Below are positions 11,088 to 22,100 of a stretch of 64,000 bases of DNA, piece after piece. The DNA comes from Liolophura sinensis (lineage: Eukaryota; Mollusca; Polyplacophora; Chitonida; Chitonidae). Location of the stretch: the NCBI RefSeq assembly GCF_032854445.1, contig NC_088307.1, positions 13,950,001 to 14,014,000 on the forward strand. Reading direction: 5' to 3'. The notes below the pieces were generated by a model, which made no database searches, was not told the origin of the DNA, and saw only the letters and a list, made by a program, of their open reading frames with translations. The first letter of the stretch is position 1; every line of letters starts with the position of its first letter. A program made the translations under genes and the position numbers.

Positions 11088-11561
11088 GGGAGAGTTAAAT
11101 GTTGTGAGTTTACTACTTTCATCATCTAGCTGAATCTGCCAGTACCCGGATTTTGCGTCGAGCCGACTAAAGTACTTCGCACCTGCCAGTTTATGTGTTA
11201 TGTCCTCCAATGTAGGAAGTTGATAGTGCTGTCACATTATGTTTTCGTTCAAATCCTTCGAGTCGATACATATCCACAGTGTGTTGTCTTTTTTCGCGAT
11301 GGCCATCATTGAGCTTACCCATTCTGTGGGCTCGTCAATGGCTCTGATAACGCCCATTGTCTCCATACGTTTTAGTTCATTTTTGACACGAAGACCTGGA
11401 AGACAACCAAACTCTGTGAAGATATCCTTGTTCTCCTTGACCACTGATTCTTTAGTCAAAAACTGCTTTGTGATTGGTTGATCAATTGTCATAACCACTT
11501 TCACCATGTGTGGCAGCTTAGAGGCATTGAAACCTAGGAGGGGTTTCGCTGGGCTATCCAC
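11088..11561 (-). pseudogene. Reverse transcriptase (N-terminal half)
   Basis: Two frames in series. 11,561-11,232 contains ELKRMETMGVIRAIDEPTEW and SSMMAIAKKDN, then ends in a stop after DLNENIM. 11,210 to about 11,090 contains ITHKLAGAKYFSRLDAKSGY and IQLDDESSKLTTF, with the first RT Asp in SRLDAKSGYWQI. The frame then enters the insertion. The segment linking protease to RT looks shortened at FGCLPG/LRVKNELKR. Confidence 0.85.
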
Positions 11562-11572
11562 AACTACAAACT

Positions 11573-12166
11573 CTAAGTTATGAATGATGTTTTTGTACCT
11601 GTGACTTTGAGTCGATTACCACCATATCCTGACAACTTGGGGAGAAAGCCTGTTTGTAAAGGTACTTCGCTTGACAGTAGTCTTTTGTATGTTTCTGTGG
11701 GAATGCAATTTACCTGTGCTTCAGTATCCAGTTTACACCTGAGAGTTTTGCCTGTGTTTCGTATTTCAATGTTTGCATAAGCTTCATTTTCGTTGTTTTC
11801 CGTTTTGTGAACTGTACCTAAAAATACCAAATTGTCTTCAGTGTCAGTCTCTGTGTTATGATTATCTTCACAAACTGCATGAGCTGATTTAGACCTACAC
11901 ATTCTCCTGAAATGATTTTTGATGCCACATTTCATAAAATTTTTTCCCATTGCGGGGCAAGCTTCTGACTTCTTATGTTCATATCCACACCGACCACACT
12001 GAGAATTGTCCTGCTTGTCATGTGTGTTCCGTTTCTGAAACTTCTTAAATTTCTGTTGGTTTTGTCCCTGAAATTTCTGTTCACCAGTTTTGAATTTATT
12101 CCTTCCAAATGTATTCTCAAATTTTAGCTCGTGGACTTCATCGGGAGTTTTGTTCAACACTTTCAA
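11573..12166 (-). pseudogene. Gag nucleocapsid zinc region and aspartic protease
   Basis: Contains a basic stretch (KFKKFQKRNTHDKQ) and zinc-knuckle Cys/His (CGRCGYEHKKSEACPA, then MKCGIKNHFRRMC). The retropepsin-like region follows: CKLDTEAQVNCIP in place of the usual D-T/S-G-A, and later GGNRLKVTGT. The glycine of the catalytic loop is Glu here, which should inactivate the protease. The first knuckle keeps C-x2-C...H...C. Confidence 0.8.
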
Positions 12167-12690
12167 TTGTTCACGTGAGCCCCGTCCATTTTTGTTGCTT
12201 TTTCTAGAGTCAGATCATCTTCTAAGAGGAGTTTTTCCTGAACTTCAGATGAATTTGAGCCCATGAGAATCCTGTCTTTAATCATGTCGTCTAGATCATG
12301 AAAACTGCAGTCACGGCCAATGAGTTCTAACTGAGTGACCCATTCGTCTATCGATTCTGACTGACCTTGACCCCGTTGATAAAATAACTTACGTTGTACA
12401 GACGTGTTTTTCTTCGGGTTGCAGTAGTACTCGAAAAGTTCGAACAGTTCCTCCGGCTTCTTAGAATCTTCCTCTGAAAGTTCACCACTAGAACGCCATG
12501 CTCTGCAAATGTCTCTGTCTTTTTGTCCGATATTTATCAAGAACTGTGCGGCTTTTTGCTCCGCTTTCCACTTGTCTGCATCCGGTCCGGTGAACACGAG
12601 GTGCATCAGTTCCTTCCACCGTGACCAGTTTTCTGCAACATTACCGCTGTCGAAATCCATGGGAGACATCTGTTTCACGTTTGCTGCCAT
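12163..12690 (-). pseudogene. Gag capsid region of the Ty3/gypsy element
   Basis: A 175-codon frame starting MAANVKQMSPMDFDSGNVAE only 30 bp inside the LTR. WSRWKELM, AAQFLINIGQKDRDI and SIDEWVTQLELIGRDCSF are typical of the gag capsid fold of invertebrate Metaviridae. A frame break at about 12,163 separates it from the nucleocapsid part. Confidence 0.8.
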
Positions 12691-12701
12691 CTCGAGGGTT
12701 C

Positions 12702-12720
12702 TTCTGAACTCCTGAGACCA
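12702..12720 (-). promoter_or_regulatory. Primer binding site
   Basis: Directly next to the 5' LTR end, the minus strand begins TGGTCTCAGGAGTTC. TGG at this position is expected to pair with the CCA end of a tRNA primer. The sequence is close to, but not identical with, the leucine-tRNA type site used by many animal Ty3/gypsy elements (assignment from general knowledge). Confidence 0.55.
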
Positions 12721-12983
12721 TGTAATACTTTTATGTTACCGTCTTTTGACGTAAGAAAGTATAAATAAATAAAGGACTCGAAACAGCGTCTCCTTTCAGA
12801 CAGTCACTCTATTCCACTCGGTTCATCACCTTGAGCAGTCCCGCGGTATGTTACTTACGTATTATTAGCCAATCGCTATGCTGCAACGTCATGAATATTA
12901 ATATAGGGGAGCTGATCATGTGATGTAAACATACACATGTGCTATGATGTAAACAAATGCACGTGGCAAACTACGACAATATC

Positions 12984-12984
<1 letters not shown>
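12721..12984 (-). repeat. 5' LTR (264 bp)
   Basis: On the minus strand it begins TGATATTGTCG and ends AGTATTACA, giving TG...CA termini between the (TA)n tract and the primer site. Only its last 69 bp are shared with the left end of the element. Confidence 0.7.

Positions 12985-13050
<66 letters not shown>
12985..13050. repeat. (TA)n microsatellite, right flank of the LTR element
   Basis: About 65 bp of TA repeats with TATG at each end, the probable continuation of the tract at 6,869-6,916. Confidence 0.9.
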
Positions 13051-13053
<3 letters not shown>

Positions 13054-13630
13054 GATGGAGGAAGTACGATAGAGGTCAGTGAACTTTCTCATCTCAGGTA
13101 GTCCAGATGATCTGTGTCATACATGCAGGTGTCGACAGTCTGATCGACAGGAGGACATGTACATAATTTCTGGTTATCACTTGCCACCGCGATGCATATA
13201 ATCCAGGCTATTTATGTACATGAACGTATACTGAGCTAGTAAAGGTGGGTGATGCAGAGAGAACTATGTCACGAGGTCAATGAACTTTCGCACGAACATA
13301 CCGTAATCGGGATTGAATCGTCATTCTGGCATAGGGGCCTACGTACAGCAGATATAATCTGCGCAAAGAAGACATGGGCGTTCGCTTCGGCATTTCAGTG
13401 GTGCAATTAGAACACAGGAGAGGAACTTGATCACCTCACTGGGTAAGCCCATATCTGTACCATCTATATTTGTGCATCTACAGACGTATGTAAAGCTTAA
13501 TCAGAGACAGCGGAAGTTGGGTTCGAACTCGCAACCTCAGTGATAAAATTTACAGTTTGGAAAAGCTACGTACGCTTATTCCGTGGAAATTAAGTAAGCG
13601 TACTTGAAATTTTTTGACTTTGTTTCTTTG

Positions 13631-13765
13631 AGTGGCGTTTTACACCCTGTGGTAGAATTTTTCACCTAGGCCTAAATGTACGAAGGTGGCCGCAGTTATG
13701 GTAGGAGGAAAAGAGCCAGGGGAAATCCACGACCATTCGCAGGTTTGCTGATGACCTTCCAACGT
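13631..13765 (-). repeat. SINE-1 copy, partial
   Basis: Minus-strand body: GGCGTTTTACACCCTG, GGTGGCCGCAGTTATGGTAGGAGG, GGGGAAATCCACGACCATTCG. Diverged, with a short insertion in the tail. Confidence 0.7.
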
Positions 13766-14021
13766 AGCCAACTAGTATTTCAGTACAGGTCTGTAGGCTA
13801 ATGATTCATTTGTTCGACTAGTCTATACAAGTATGTAGTATTAAGCTATAGTTTATACATTTAGTTTTGATTTAAACCACATTTGTTCGTGCAAACTCGG
13901 TAAACACTCGCAATTCATATTCCGAAACACCTCCCATATCGTATAGACTGGAGGAAACTAGCCTAATAAATAAGACCTTTGTTTGCTAACGATGTTGTAT
14001 CGTCAGCATACAGGGGGTATA

Positions 14022-14282
14022 CCGTGGCTCAGTCGGTTAGCCCGCTAGCGGCAGCGTTGTGACCTGGAAGCCTCTCACCAATACGGTCGCTGCGAGCTCA
14101 AGCCCAGCTCATACTGGCTTCTTCTCCGGCCGTACGTGGGAAGCTCTGTAAGCAACCAGCGGATGGTCGTGGGTTTCCCCCGGGCTTTGCCTGGTTTCCA
14201 CCCCCCGTAATACTGGCCGCCGTCGTACAAGTGAAATATTCTTGAGTACGGCGTAAAACACCAATCAAATAAATAATTAAAT
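14022..14282 (+). repeat. SINE-1 copy, full length
   Basis: Has the tRNA-like head (CCGTGGCTCAGTCGGTTAGC as A box, GAGCTCAAGCCCAG as B box), the conserved body (GGCCGTACGTGGGAAG, GGATGGTCGTGGGTTTCCCC) and the tail ending AAATAAATAATTAAA. It is about 260 bp. Confidence 0.9.
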
Positions 14283-14975
14283 ACGTCAGCATACAACTTG
14301 TAATTCATACGGCTAGTTCGAAAATAAATAGGCCTACTGCAAACGTCATCTGGCGCATACGAATATTCGTCGATAAACAAAAACTGTTAGCTCCGTACGC
14401 CGGTCGAAACCGGCGAACAACTGGCTGCTAATATCGGTGGGATATTTTGACCTGTGGATTGGGCACCAGTTTGCTCTTGACTTTTGTCACGGACAGGAAA
14501 TTTTGGCTGTTAGTTAAGGGTAAGCTATGTGAAAACGATTACATGTATGTAAACAATGCATACATTCCACTGACAGTGGCACTTGGTGTTGTTGTTGTAT
14601 AACTTGTATAACTACCCCTGCACGATTCACCGGCCAGTTTGTCAGACATACCATGTGATAACATAAACTGTTGTCTGAGTACCGCTTGGAAATCCACGTG
14701 CCCATTTTATGGATAGTACTGTGCTTACTTACGATAAGGCATCGTCCTCCAAATACTGTGCACGGCTGATTTGGAAAAGTTTATAACTAGGCCTACATCC
14801 GCTACATGTGATAGTGGTTCAGCGATGTTTTTATCTGATATTCTCGGGTGCATTGACCGACCCGGTAAATGTCAGAATCTAAAAGTAGGAGGGAAAATCT
14901 TTGGTCTGCTAAATTATCTAGACAGCATACATGTAGCTTGCTGAATAAAATACAGCTGGTACCTACAAATGCCTC

Positions 14976-15226
14976 TGGGGGCCTCCATGGCCTAGATGCC
15001 CGAGGTGGTTAGCACCCCAGCGTGGTGCAATGACCCAGGAGCCTCTCACCAATGCAGACGCTGTGAATCCAAGGCCACCCCTTGCAGGCTTCCTCTTCGG
15101 CCGCACATGGGAAGGTCTTCCGGAAACCTGCGGATGGTGTTGGGTTTCCCCTGGGTTCTGCCCAGTTTCCTCCAACCATAATGCTGGCCACCTTTGCACA
15201 CCAATCAAAATAGAAAATAAAATAAC
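14976..15226 (+). repeat. SINE-1 copy, near full length
   Basis: Head GGGGGCCTCCATGGCCTAGA, body GGCCGCACATGGGAAGGTCT and GGATGGTGTTGGGTTTCC. The block between GCTGGCCACC and CACCAATCAAAA is deleted. Confidence 0.85.
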
Positions 15227-15265
15227 ATTAAAATTTCTACATGTATGCATTCATAGCTTTGAGTC

Positions 15266-15412
15266 TGGGAAGGTCTGCCAGCAATCTGCAGATGGTCGTG
15301 GGTTTCCACTGGGCTCTGCCTGGTTTCCTTTCAACCATAATGTTGGCCATCGCCGTATAAGTGAAATATTTTTGAGTATGGCATAAAATACCAATCTAGT
15401 AAATAAATAAAT
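15266..15412 (+). repeat. SINE-1 copy, 3' half
   Basis: Starts at GGGAAGGTCTGCCAGCAATC and keeps GTATAAGTGAAATATTTTTG and an AAATAAATAAAT tail. It lies 40 bp after the previous copy and may be an independent insertion. Confidence 0.85.
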
Positions 15413-15774
15413 CATAGCTTTGAGCATCCGGGATTGTCGCAAGGACCAGAAGGTGATAAATAATATGGAGGTAAATGGTCAAAATGTTGATTTCGGATAA
15501 CGGAACGTGAAGATTAGGCACATTCTGATTACTTTTCTGGAAAAAATTTGTTACCTAAAAGCCATATTTTTGATTATCCATGCTAAAATCTTCTTCAAGG
15601 CTCTCCTGGGCTAAATTCAGTTTGTTTTCACCACAAGTACTATAGTCATGTGACCATAAAAGAGTGTGCTGATGATTGGCTCAGAGCTGCTATGACATCA
15701 CTGCAAAACTATGAATATGCATATGTCTGTGTCATGTGTTTGTGTTAACAGTTACTCTCTGTTTTTCTGTACAG

Positions 15775-15966
15775 GTTTGATTGTGATGTCTCCAGTGAAG
15801 CTTTAAGGATTACATGTAAATTCTACCTCCCCATATATTCATCAATCACCCCTTGGACAAGCAGAGCTGTACTGTGGGCTGACCGAATAGTTTGAAGCAG
15901 AGATACATTTCTTGTACCACCACTGTGAGGAGTTTGTAGCACAGCGGGGCTCACACAATCATCATC
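15775..15966 (+). other. Probable 5' UTR of ABHD2, starting at a splice acceptor
   Basis: A pyrimidine tract and CAG (GTTTTTCTGTACAG) end at 15774, suggesting a further non-coding exon upstream. The ATG at 15967 lies in ATCATCATGT and is the first that opens the conserved frame. An earlier ATG at 15912 opens an unrelated frame. Confidence 0.5.
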
Positions 15967-16124
15967 ATGTCTTTCTTGGTGGCTGGAGCTGCCTTGTTGG
16001 TGCTGTACGGAGTATGTCGCCTCCTCAACATGTCCAGTACCTCCTCACAACCTGCTCTGCACTACAGACCAGACTCAGAGCTCATACAAAGCATCTTGGC
16101 TGCATGCCCAATTTTCTTACAAAC
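15967..16124 (+). CDS. ABHD2: ABHD2 exon 1
   Basis: Encodes the start MSFLVAGAALLVLYGVCRLL, a single hydrophobic anchor, and a linker to PIFLQT. Donor GTAAGA, phase 2. Confidence 0.88.
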
Positions 16125-19100
16125 GTAAGATCATATTTTTTGTTTCACTGTATAAAAACTATCATATCCTGATTGATGAAAAACACATCCCTCCAAACAT
16201 CTTAGTTTTGTACAGTTGTGTCGTCAACAGGTCAAGACACAAATCAAGAAAGTTGTTTAGGAGAAGGCCTGAAAGACAGCATACCATGGCACCGATAAAG
16301 TTTTGTTGTTTTTGTTTTTTAATACTTACCATGGCTGTTTTCTGTGCATATGCTTGTAAGTTTGTTTATGGTAAATAGCAAACACCAGTGTCACTAACTA
16401 TTGGCAACATGGCAGTAATGAAACTACTATATATAGGAACTTCACAAGGCTTGCCTGGGTAATCTTCTATGTTGTTTTTTGACGTGGTCACAAGATATAC
16501 TTTTTGAATAAGTTATATTTAAATCACAACAACATGTACGAAGGCTGATTCCGGTGTAACCTTGCCTGGGGGCGAGGCAACCTGTTCCCCATCACTAACA
16601 TTAGGGGATGCTAGGTTGTAGACAGATAACTGACCCAAACACAAAATCACAGTGAGTGACACACATGTATATTGCTGCCATCTGAGTGACCAGCCAGGCT
16701 GATGACCGTCCAAGGTGGTGACTAACTCCCCACTACTCACTTCACTCTAGGGCTGGACTTTTATAGCCCCAGCAAGGACCTCAGAGAAAGCATTTAATTA
16801 CCCAGCTGTGGGTGTCTACTCAGTACATGACTAATATTTGTGCTTTCAAGACATTGGAAACACTGCATTTAAAGACAGTCTAAAAGGTACATGTAAGAAC
16901 ATTTAACTGCTACTTAATCCGCTATTTATATTCTAGAGGTATGCAAGATATGAAAAACCTACTACCTCTACTTTTATAACTAATCACCATTAAAACATTA
17001 TGAAACCACGCTAAATCATTTAATTTTACTGTAAATTCTTAATAACTTCTTAAATATCATTCCACCTGCAAGCTAGGAACTATGATGACAAAGTACAAGT
17101 TAATACCAACACAGTCATATGCAATATCTCTACCTAATATGAATCACTAATGATGAATTTCTTCTCCAAAGTCTTTAAACCTAACACATCAGTGTTGCCA
17201 AAAAGGAGGGAAGACAAATCCTAACTACAACCTTACTATACCGGCAAGCCAAGTTTTGGATAAAAGTCAAAATTGAACACTTTGAAATGAATACTTCATA
17301 ATTAATAGTTTAGTGGTCGTGAACTTCCAAGTGGCGACAGATTTGTCTTAATATCACAATTGTTTCTTGTTCATAGTCTAATTAAAAGCCGAAACTGAAA
17401 TGACCTTCAGTTTTAAAATTGTGCTTACTGTGAATCTTCAACCTTTTTAACCATTATAGCACTATTTTCAATGGAATTTATGAACGCATTCGTTGTGAAA
17501 ATGACAATAAAAATGATTTGTTTGTGCCACTAAAGATGCAAGCTTCATGAAACTGTGCAAATTATTTCTCTTCACTCCGTAGCTGTCTCAGAATGTTTCA
17601 AAATGTTTCTGAGGTGGTTGAAGAATAAGGGCACGTGCACCTCAAAGCTGGACTCCATGGAATTAGAGATTACCATATATCACCTAAAGTTTAGCGTTGT
17701 TCACATGACACATTTTGCTTGAGTCTAACTGATTCACCCGCCTTACCACTTAAGTTTGCTTTGTGCAGCGTGATTAATTTACTATAAGACAAACACAACT
17801 GTTGGCATCAAAAGTATCATTTTTATGTTCTATGTAATTCTGAAAGTGCTTTTGTACATTCCACCCTGTAATAGGTGAAAACTTGTTCCCTTTATATTTT
17901 ATGTAGGTATGTTCCTCCGCTATTGTGGGGTAAAAGTGGCCACATTCAGACTATCATCTATGGAAAGCTTGGCAGAGTTAAGCCCCCTTTCTTAAAGGGC
18001 AAAAGAGAACGTGCTTTGATGAAAGATGGCGCCACTCTGACCTATGACATTTTTGAGTCCATTCGGTCGCATCCAACAGGGGGTGTGTATTTTGTACTGT
18101 GATACTTCAGATCTTGAATGTATATCTTCAGTTCATCTTACTGTAATTCTTCAACCTTTTTGAATTGTTGCAATGTGTTTGTTCAAGCATATCCTGAAGG
18201 CATTATTCTGTGTAGACTGATAAATTTACACTTTTTGTATTAAGGCCCCGGAAATTGCCAATTTATAATTTTCTCCAAATGCTTATGCTGGCTTCCTCTC
18301 CGGCCGTAAGTGGGAAGGTCTGCCATCCACCTGTGGATGGCCGTGGCTTTTCCCACCGTAAAACTGGTGGACATCTTGTAAGTGAAATATTCTTCAGTAC
18401 AGCGTAATACGTCAATCAAATAAATAAATAAAACCTTCCTGAGCTTCTCAAAGAGCATTTTTATATATTGGACTGAGGTGAAGTGCAGTAAGTTGCAATT
18501 ATGCATGACATATTCAGATCCAGTGCTGATTGCATGTGTTTCAGGTGATTACACATTACTTGTGTGTCCGGGCATATCAAACAGCAGTGAGAGTAGTTAC
18601 ATCTGTACCTTTGTGGACTACGCCCTGGAGCACGGGTTCAGGGTGGTGGTTCAAAACCATCTGGGGGCCATGAAAAGTGTCAAACTGACGGCTCCAAGGA
18701 TGAACACCTACGGTAAGGCTACATGTACATGCTGTTACACTGGCGTGTAACAAGATGCTCTGTAAGTTGCTCTGTCTGTCTGTCTGTCTGTCAGTCGTTC
18801 GGACTGTTGGTTGACATGTTTTTGAGTCAAATTTCTTACTTCTTGTCCTTCAATATATATGTATTTGTAAGTCATTGACTTTAACCAGAGTCCACAATGG
18901 TTTACCCTGTGGTCAGTCAGGTGTGAATCTACAAGTACGCAGTGGTTTCCGCCATGGTCAGCCAGGTGTCGGTCCACAAGCACACAGTTGTTTCCCCCAT
19001 GGTTAGTCAGACGTCAGTCCACAAGCACACCTTGGTTTCCCCTGTGGTCAGTCAGGTGTTACTCCACAAGCACACAGTTGTTTACCCTGTGGTCACACCC

Positions 19101-22100
19101 AGTGGACACACCCAGAGTGGTTTCCTCTGTGATCAGCCAGGTGTCAATCCACTTGTGCGCAGTGGTTTCCTCTACAATCCATCAGTTGTCAATCCACACA
19201 TCCACAGTGGTTTCCTCCATGGTTAATTAGGTGTCAATCTACTTGTGTGCAGTGGTTTCCTCTACAGTTAATCAGGTGTCATTTCACACATTCACAGTGG
19301 TTTCCTCCATGGTCATTCGGGTGTGAAGCCACAGTGGTTTCCTCCATGGTCAACCTGGTGTTAATCCACACATCAGTCAATGAGTTTTATGAAAAGAGAA
19401 GCTGCTGATGGCTTTCTTTTTTAAGGCCCAGTATTTCATGCCATTGTGCTTTTGTAAACTTCCAAGTTAATCAGTCAGTTAATGTTCGCTAACAGGCTGC
19501 ACAGGGGAGTTTCACCTGATGACCCTGAGGATAAAAGAAACTTACCCCCGTACAAAGCTAATAGCTGTGGGATTCAGCATGGGGGCGAATGTTGTCACGA
19601 AGTACATGGGGGAGGATGCCAAGCATCAGGAGAATTTCCTGGCTGCCATGTCCATATGTCAAGGTTATGACCTCAGTCGGTGAGTACACAGGCATTCATA
19701 GGTTATGTTCTAGTTTTGTGACCTAGGTTCTGCTTTTATTCTTCTTTTGTGACCTAGGCTCTACCTTTGTGACTTGGGTTCCACCTTTGCGATCTAGGTT
19801 CTACTTTTGTGATCTAGGTTCTACTTTTTTAACCTAGGTTCTACTTTCGTGACCTAGATTCTAATTTTGTGACCTAGGTTCTACTGTTGTGACCTAGGTT
19901 TTACTGTTGTGACCTAGGTTCTACTGTTGTGACCTAGGTTCTATTTTTGTGACCTGGGTTCTAGTTTTGTGACCTAGGTTCTACTTTTGTTCTACTGTTG
20001 TGACCTGGGTTCTACTTTTGTGACCTAGGTTCTACTTGTGTTCTTCTGTTGTGACCTAGGTTCTACTTTTGTGACCTCCAGGATTAGCCTCTCAGGCCAA
20101 GGAAATGAATTTCAAGGGTTCTGTGGCCGTTTTGATGAGGTTTTCTACACATTTTTTGGTGATAGGCTCTTTGAAGCCATTTTGTTTGTCTTGAGACATG
20201 TACATTGTGCGATGTACATTATGCGATGTACATGTGGCTACAAATTCACAAAAAGAAAAAAAAAGATAAAGTTATACCACTTTTTTAGGATGACGCTTAT
20301 CACTCAACTCGTTTTTCGTAACAGAAGGATTTAAAGTCTTAGGGTCTCACCAGATTTAGGCTTGCCGCTCACTATATTTAAGCTCTCTGCTTCATGAGGA
20401 AGAGACTTTAATACCAAGTCAGTGCATACCTAAAACTGAAGGGTTGACAGTATATTTTCAGGCCACACACTCAGTGTAAGAGGATGATGTTTGCTTTTAA
20501 TAAATACATGAGTTGTATCCATCTGTATCATGTCAAATGTTGGTGGGTTACCCCTGGCACTTCAGTATCCTCTGCCTGCAAGTTAAAAAGACTTTTTTTA
20601 ACTGGATGTCCAATAAATTCACTTGTTTCGACACTTGCCATTAAATTTCACACATGCCATGGAGTTTCACACTTGCCACTAAGTTTCACAATTGCCTTTA
20701 AGTTTCACATGTGCAGTTTCAAACATTATAGAAAGAACTTTCATGGTGCTGGACATAACAGCAAATCTTCCAGCTCCTCGCACTATTAGAAAAGTTGCAA
20801 TGCTTTATATACATGACAGGTTTGTTGTGTTCCAAACAGCCAGTCCCTATCAAGATATTATTTAGAGCCAGACATTGCCCTAGCCCTGCTGATTTACACA
20901 GGCTGCGCTTCAAGATGTGCCATATAATCTTATTTGTGTTTGTGACATTGTAGTGCCATTCCGTTTCTGATGAGCTGGTCGCACCTTCGCCGCTGTTACT
21001 TCTACGCCATGACAGTTCATCAGCACTCCCTGCTCAGGTGTCATCACGACGAGCTCTTCAATGAGGAGGCGACCAAGCGCTATGGCCACCTGGATGTTCC
21101 ACAGATCTACAAAACCACCTCACTGGTCGCTCTGGACAATCTGTATTCCAAGTGAGTGAATCATGGGCAGGTAACTCTGCAGTACACCATCATCCCTACC
21201 TTTACATGCATTGTGTTTATTTATTTCATTGACACACGGTGTTTACTACGAGCTCTATGGTCCCCCCACCCTGACTGATGTCTTTCTTCAGCATTGTGTT
21301 AAACACCACTTAATCAGTCAATACTTCATTGGGATTTTTTAACACCTTGATCAAGAAGAAAGTATTTCACTTTAAGTGTTGGCATCAAGTTATCATGTTT
21401 TTTTTAGGCCTTTGTGTGCTTTTGAAAGTGCGTTTTTACATGCCAAACTTTAGGTGAAATACTGTAATTTTCTTCTATTCAGGTCAACCACTGCATTTGA
21501 CCTCATTGGTTAAGACAGTCAGCAGTAATAACAGTTATTCTTTAGCTTACAGTGCATTCTGTGGTAAGCGGGATGAGAGGATATTAGGCTAACTGTGATA
21601 GTACAAATGTAATGTACGAGTGATTTATGGCTTCGGTGGATACACATGTGACGTAAATCAACTGTACGAGTTTCATATTTTTGAACACATAGTGAGCAAG
21701 AATTTTCAGCAACAATGTAAATGCAAGGATAATGCCTTTAACATGTATAAGGAAGGATGGAGTGAATAAGAAACATCATACTCAATCCACTGTTATGAAT
21801 GAATTATTATGGTTTAATGCCACGTCGGCAATGTTTCAGCCATGTTGTGGCGATTGGGGCCTCCATGGCTCAGTGGGTTAGCGCGCTAGCGCAGCGTGAT
21901 GACCCAGCAGTCTCTCACCATTGTGGTTGCTGTGAGTTCAAGTCCAGCTCATGCTGGCTTCCTCTCTGGCTGTATGTGGAAAGGTCTGTCAGCAACCTGC
22001 GGATGGTTGTGGGTTCCCTCCGGGTTCTGCCCGGTTTCTACTGGCCATAATGCTGGCTGCCGTCATATAAGAAATATTCTTGAGTACGGCTTAAAACACC

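Larger units (their letters stand above)
9465..11088 (+). mobile_element. 1.6-kb insertion inside RT: non-autonomous transposon derivative
   Basis: Splits the RT between the TTFNSPFGR block and the FTRLPFGL block. It has a promoter-like GC-richer start, a short coding segment at 9,945-10,196, then about 780 bp of AT-rich sequence with degenerate internal repeats and a G/C-rich end. The left end carries a perfect 18-bp palindrome (CCCGTCCAACTGGACGGG). The right end carries GGGGGCC...GGCCCCC arms. Clear terminal inverted repeats or a clean target duplication could not be fixed: both edges fall in GGTGG-type sequence. It is probably an internally deleted derivative of a DNA transposon (hAT-like is my guess). 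Confidence 0.6.
6917..12984 (-). mobile_element. Ty3/gypsy-type LTR retrotransposon, decayed and interrupted
   Basis: Reading leftwards on the minus strand the order is LTR, primer site, gag, zinc knuckle, protease, reverse transcriptase, RNase H, integrase zinc finger, integrase core and LTR fragment. This pol order (RT before IN) is the Ty3/gypsy (Metaviridae) order. The gag and integrase resemble invertebrate Mag/SURL-like or K02A2.6-like elements (family recognition, no search run). Frames are broken in several places, the protease motif is altered, and a foreign insertion of about 1.6 kb lies inside RT, so this copy cannot be functional. Outer ends are TG...CA. The flanks are TATAT on the left and TATGT on the right, a near match expected for insertion into (TA)n. 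Confidence 0.9.

Noticed and set aside
15912-16172. 86-codon frame MYHHCEEFVAQ... as the ABHD2 start
   Set aside because: Different frame from the conserved protein; the ATG at 15967 gives the membrane anchor and joins exon 2 in phase.
18942-19230. 94- and 80-codon frames in ABHD2 intron 3
   Set aside because: Minisatellite read-through.
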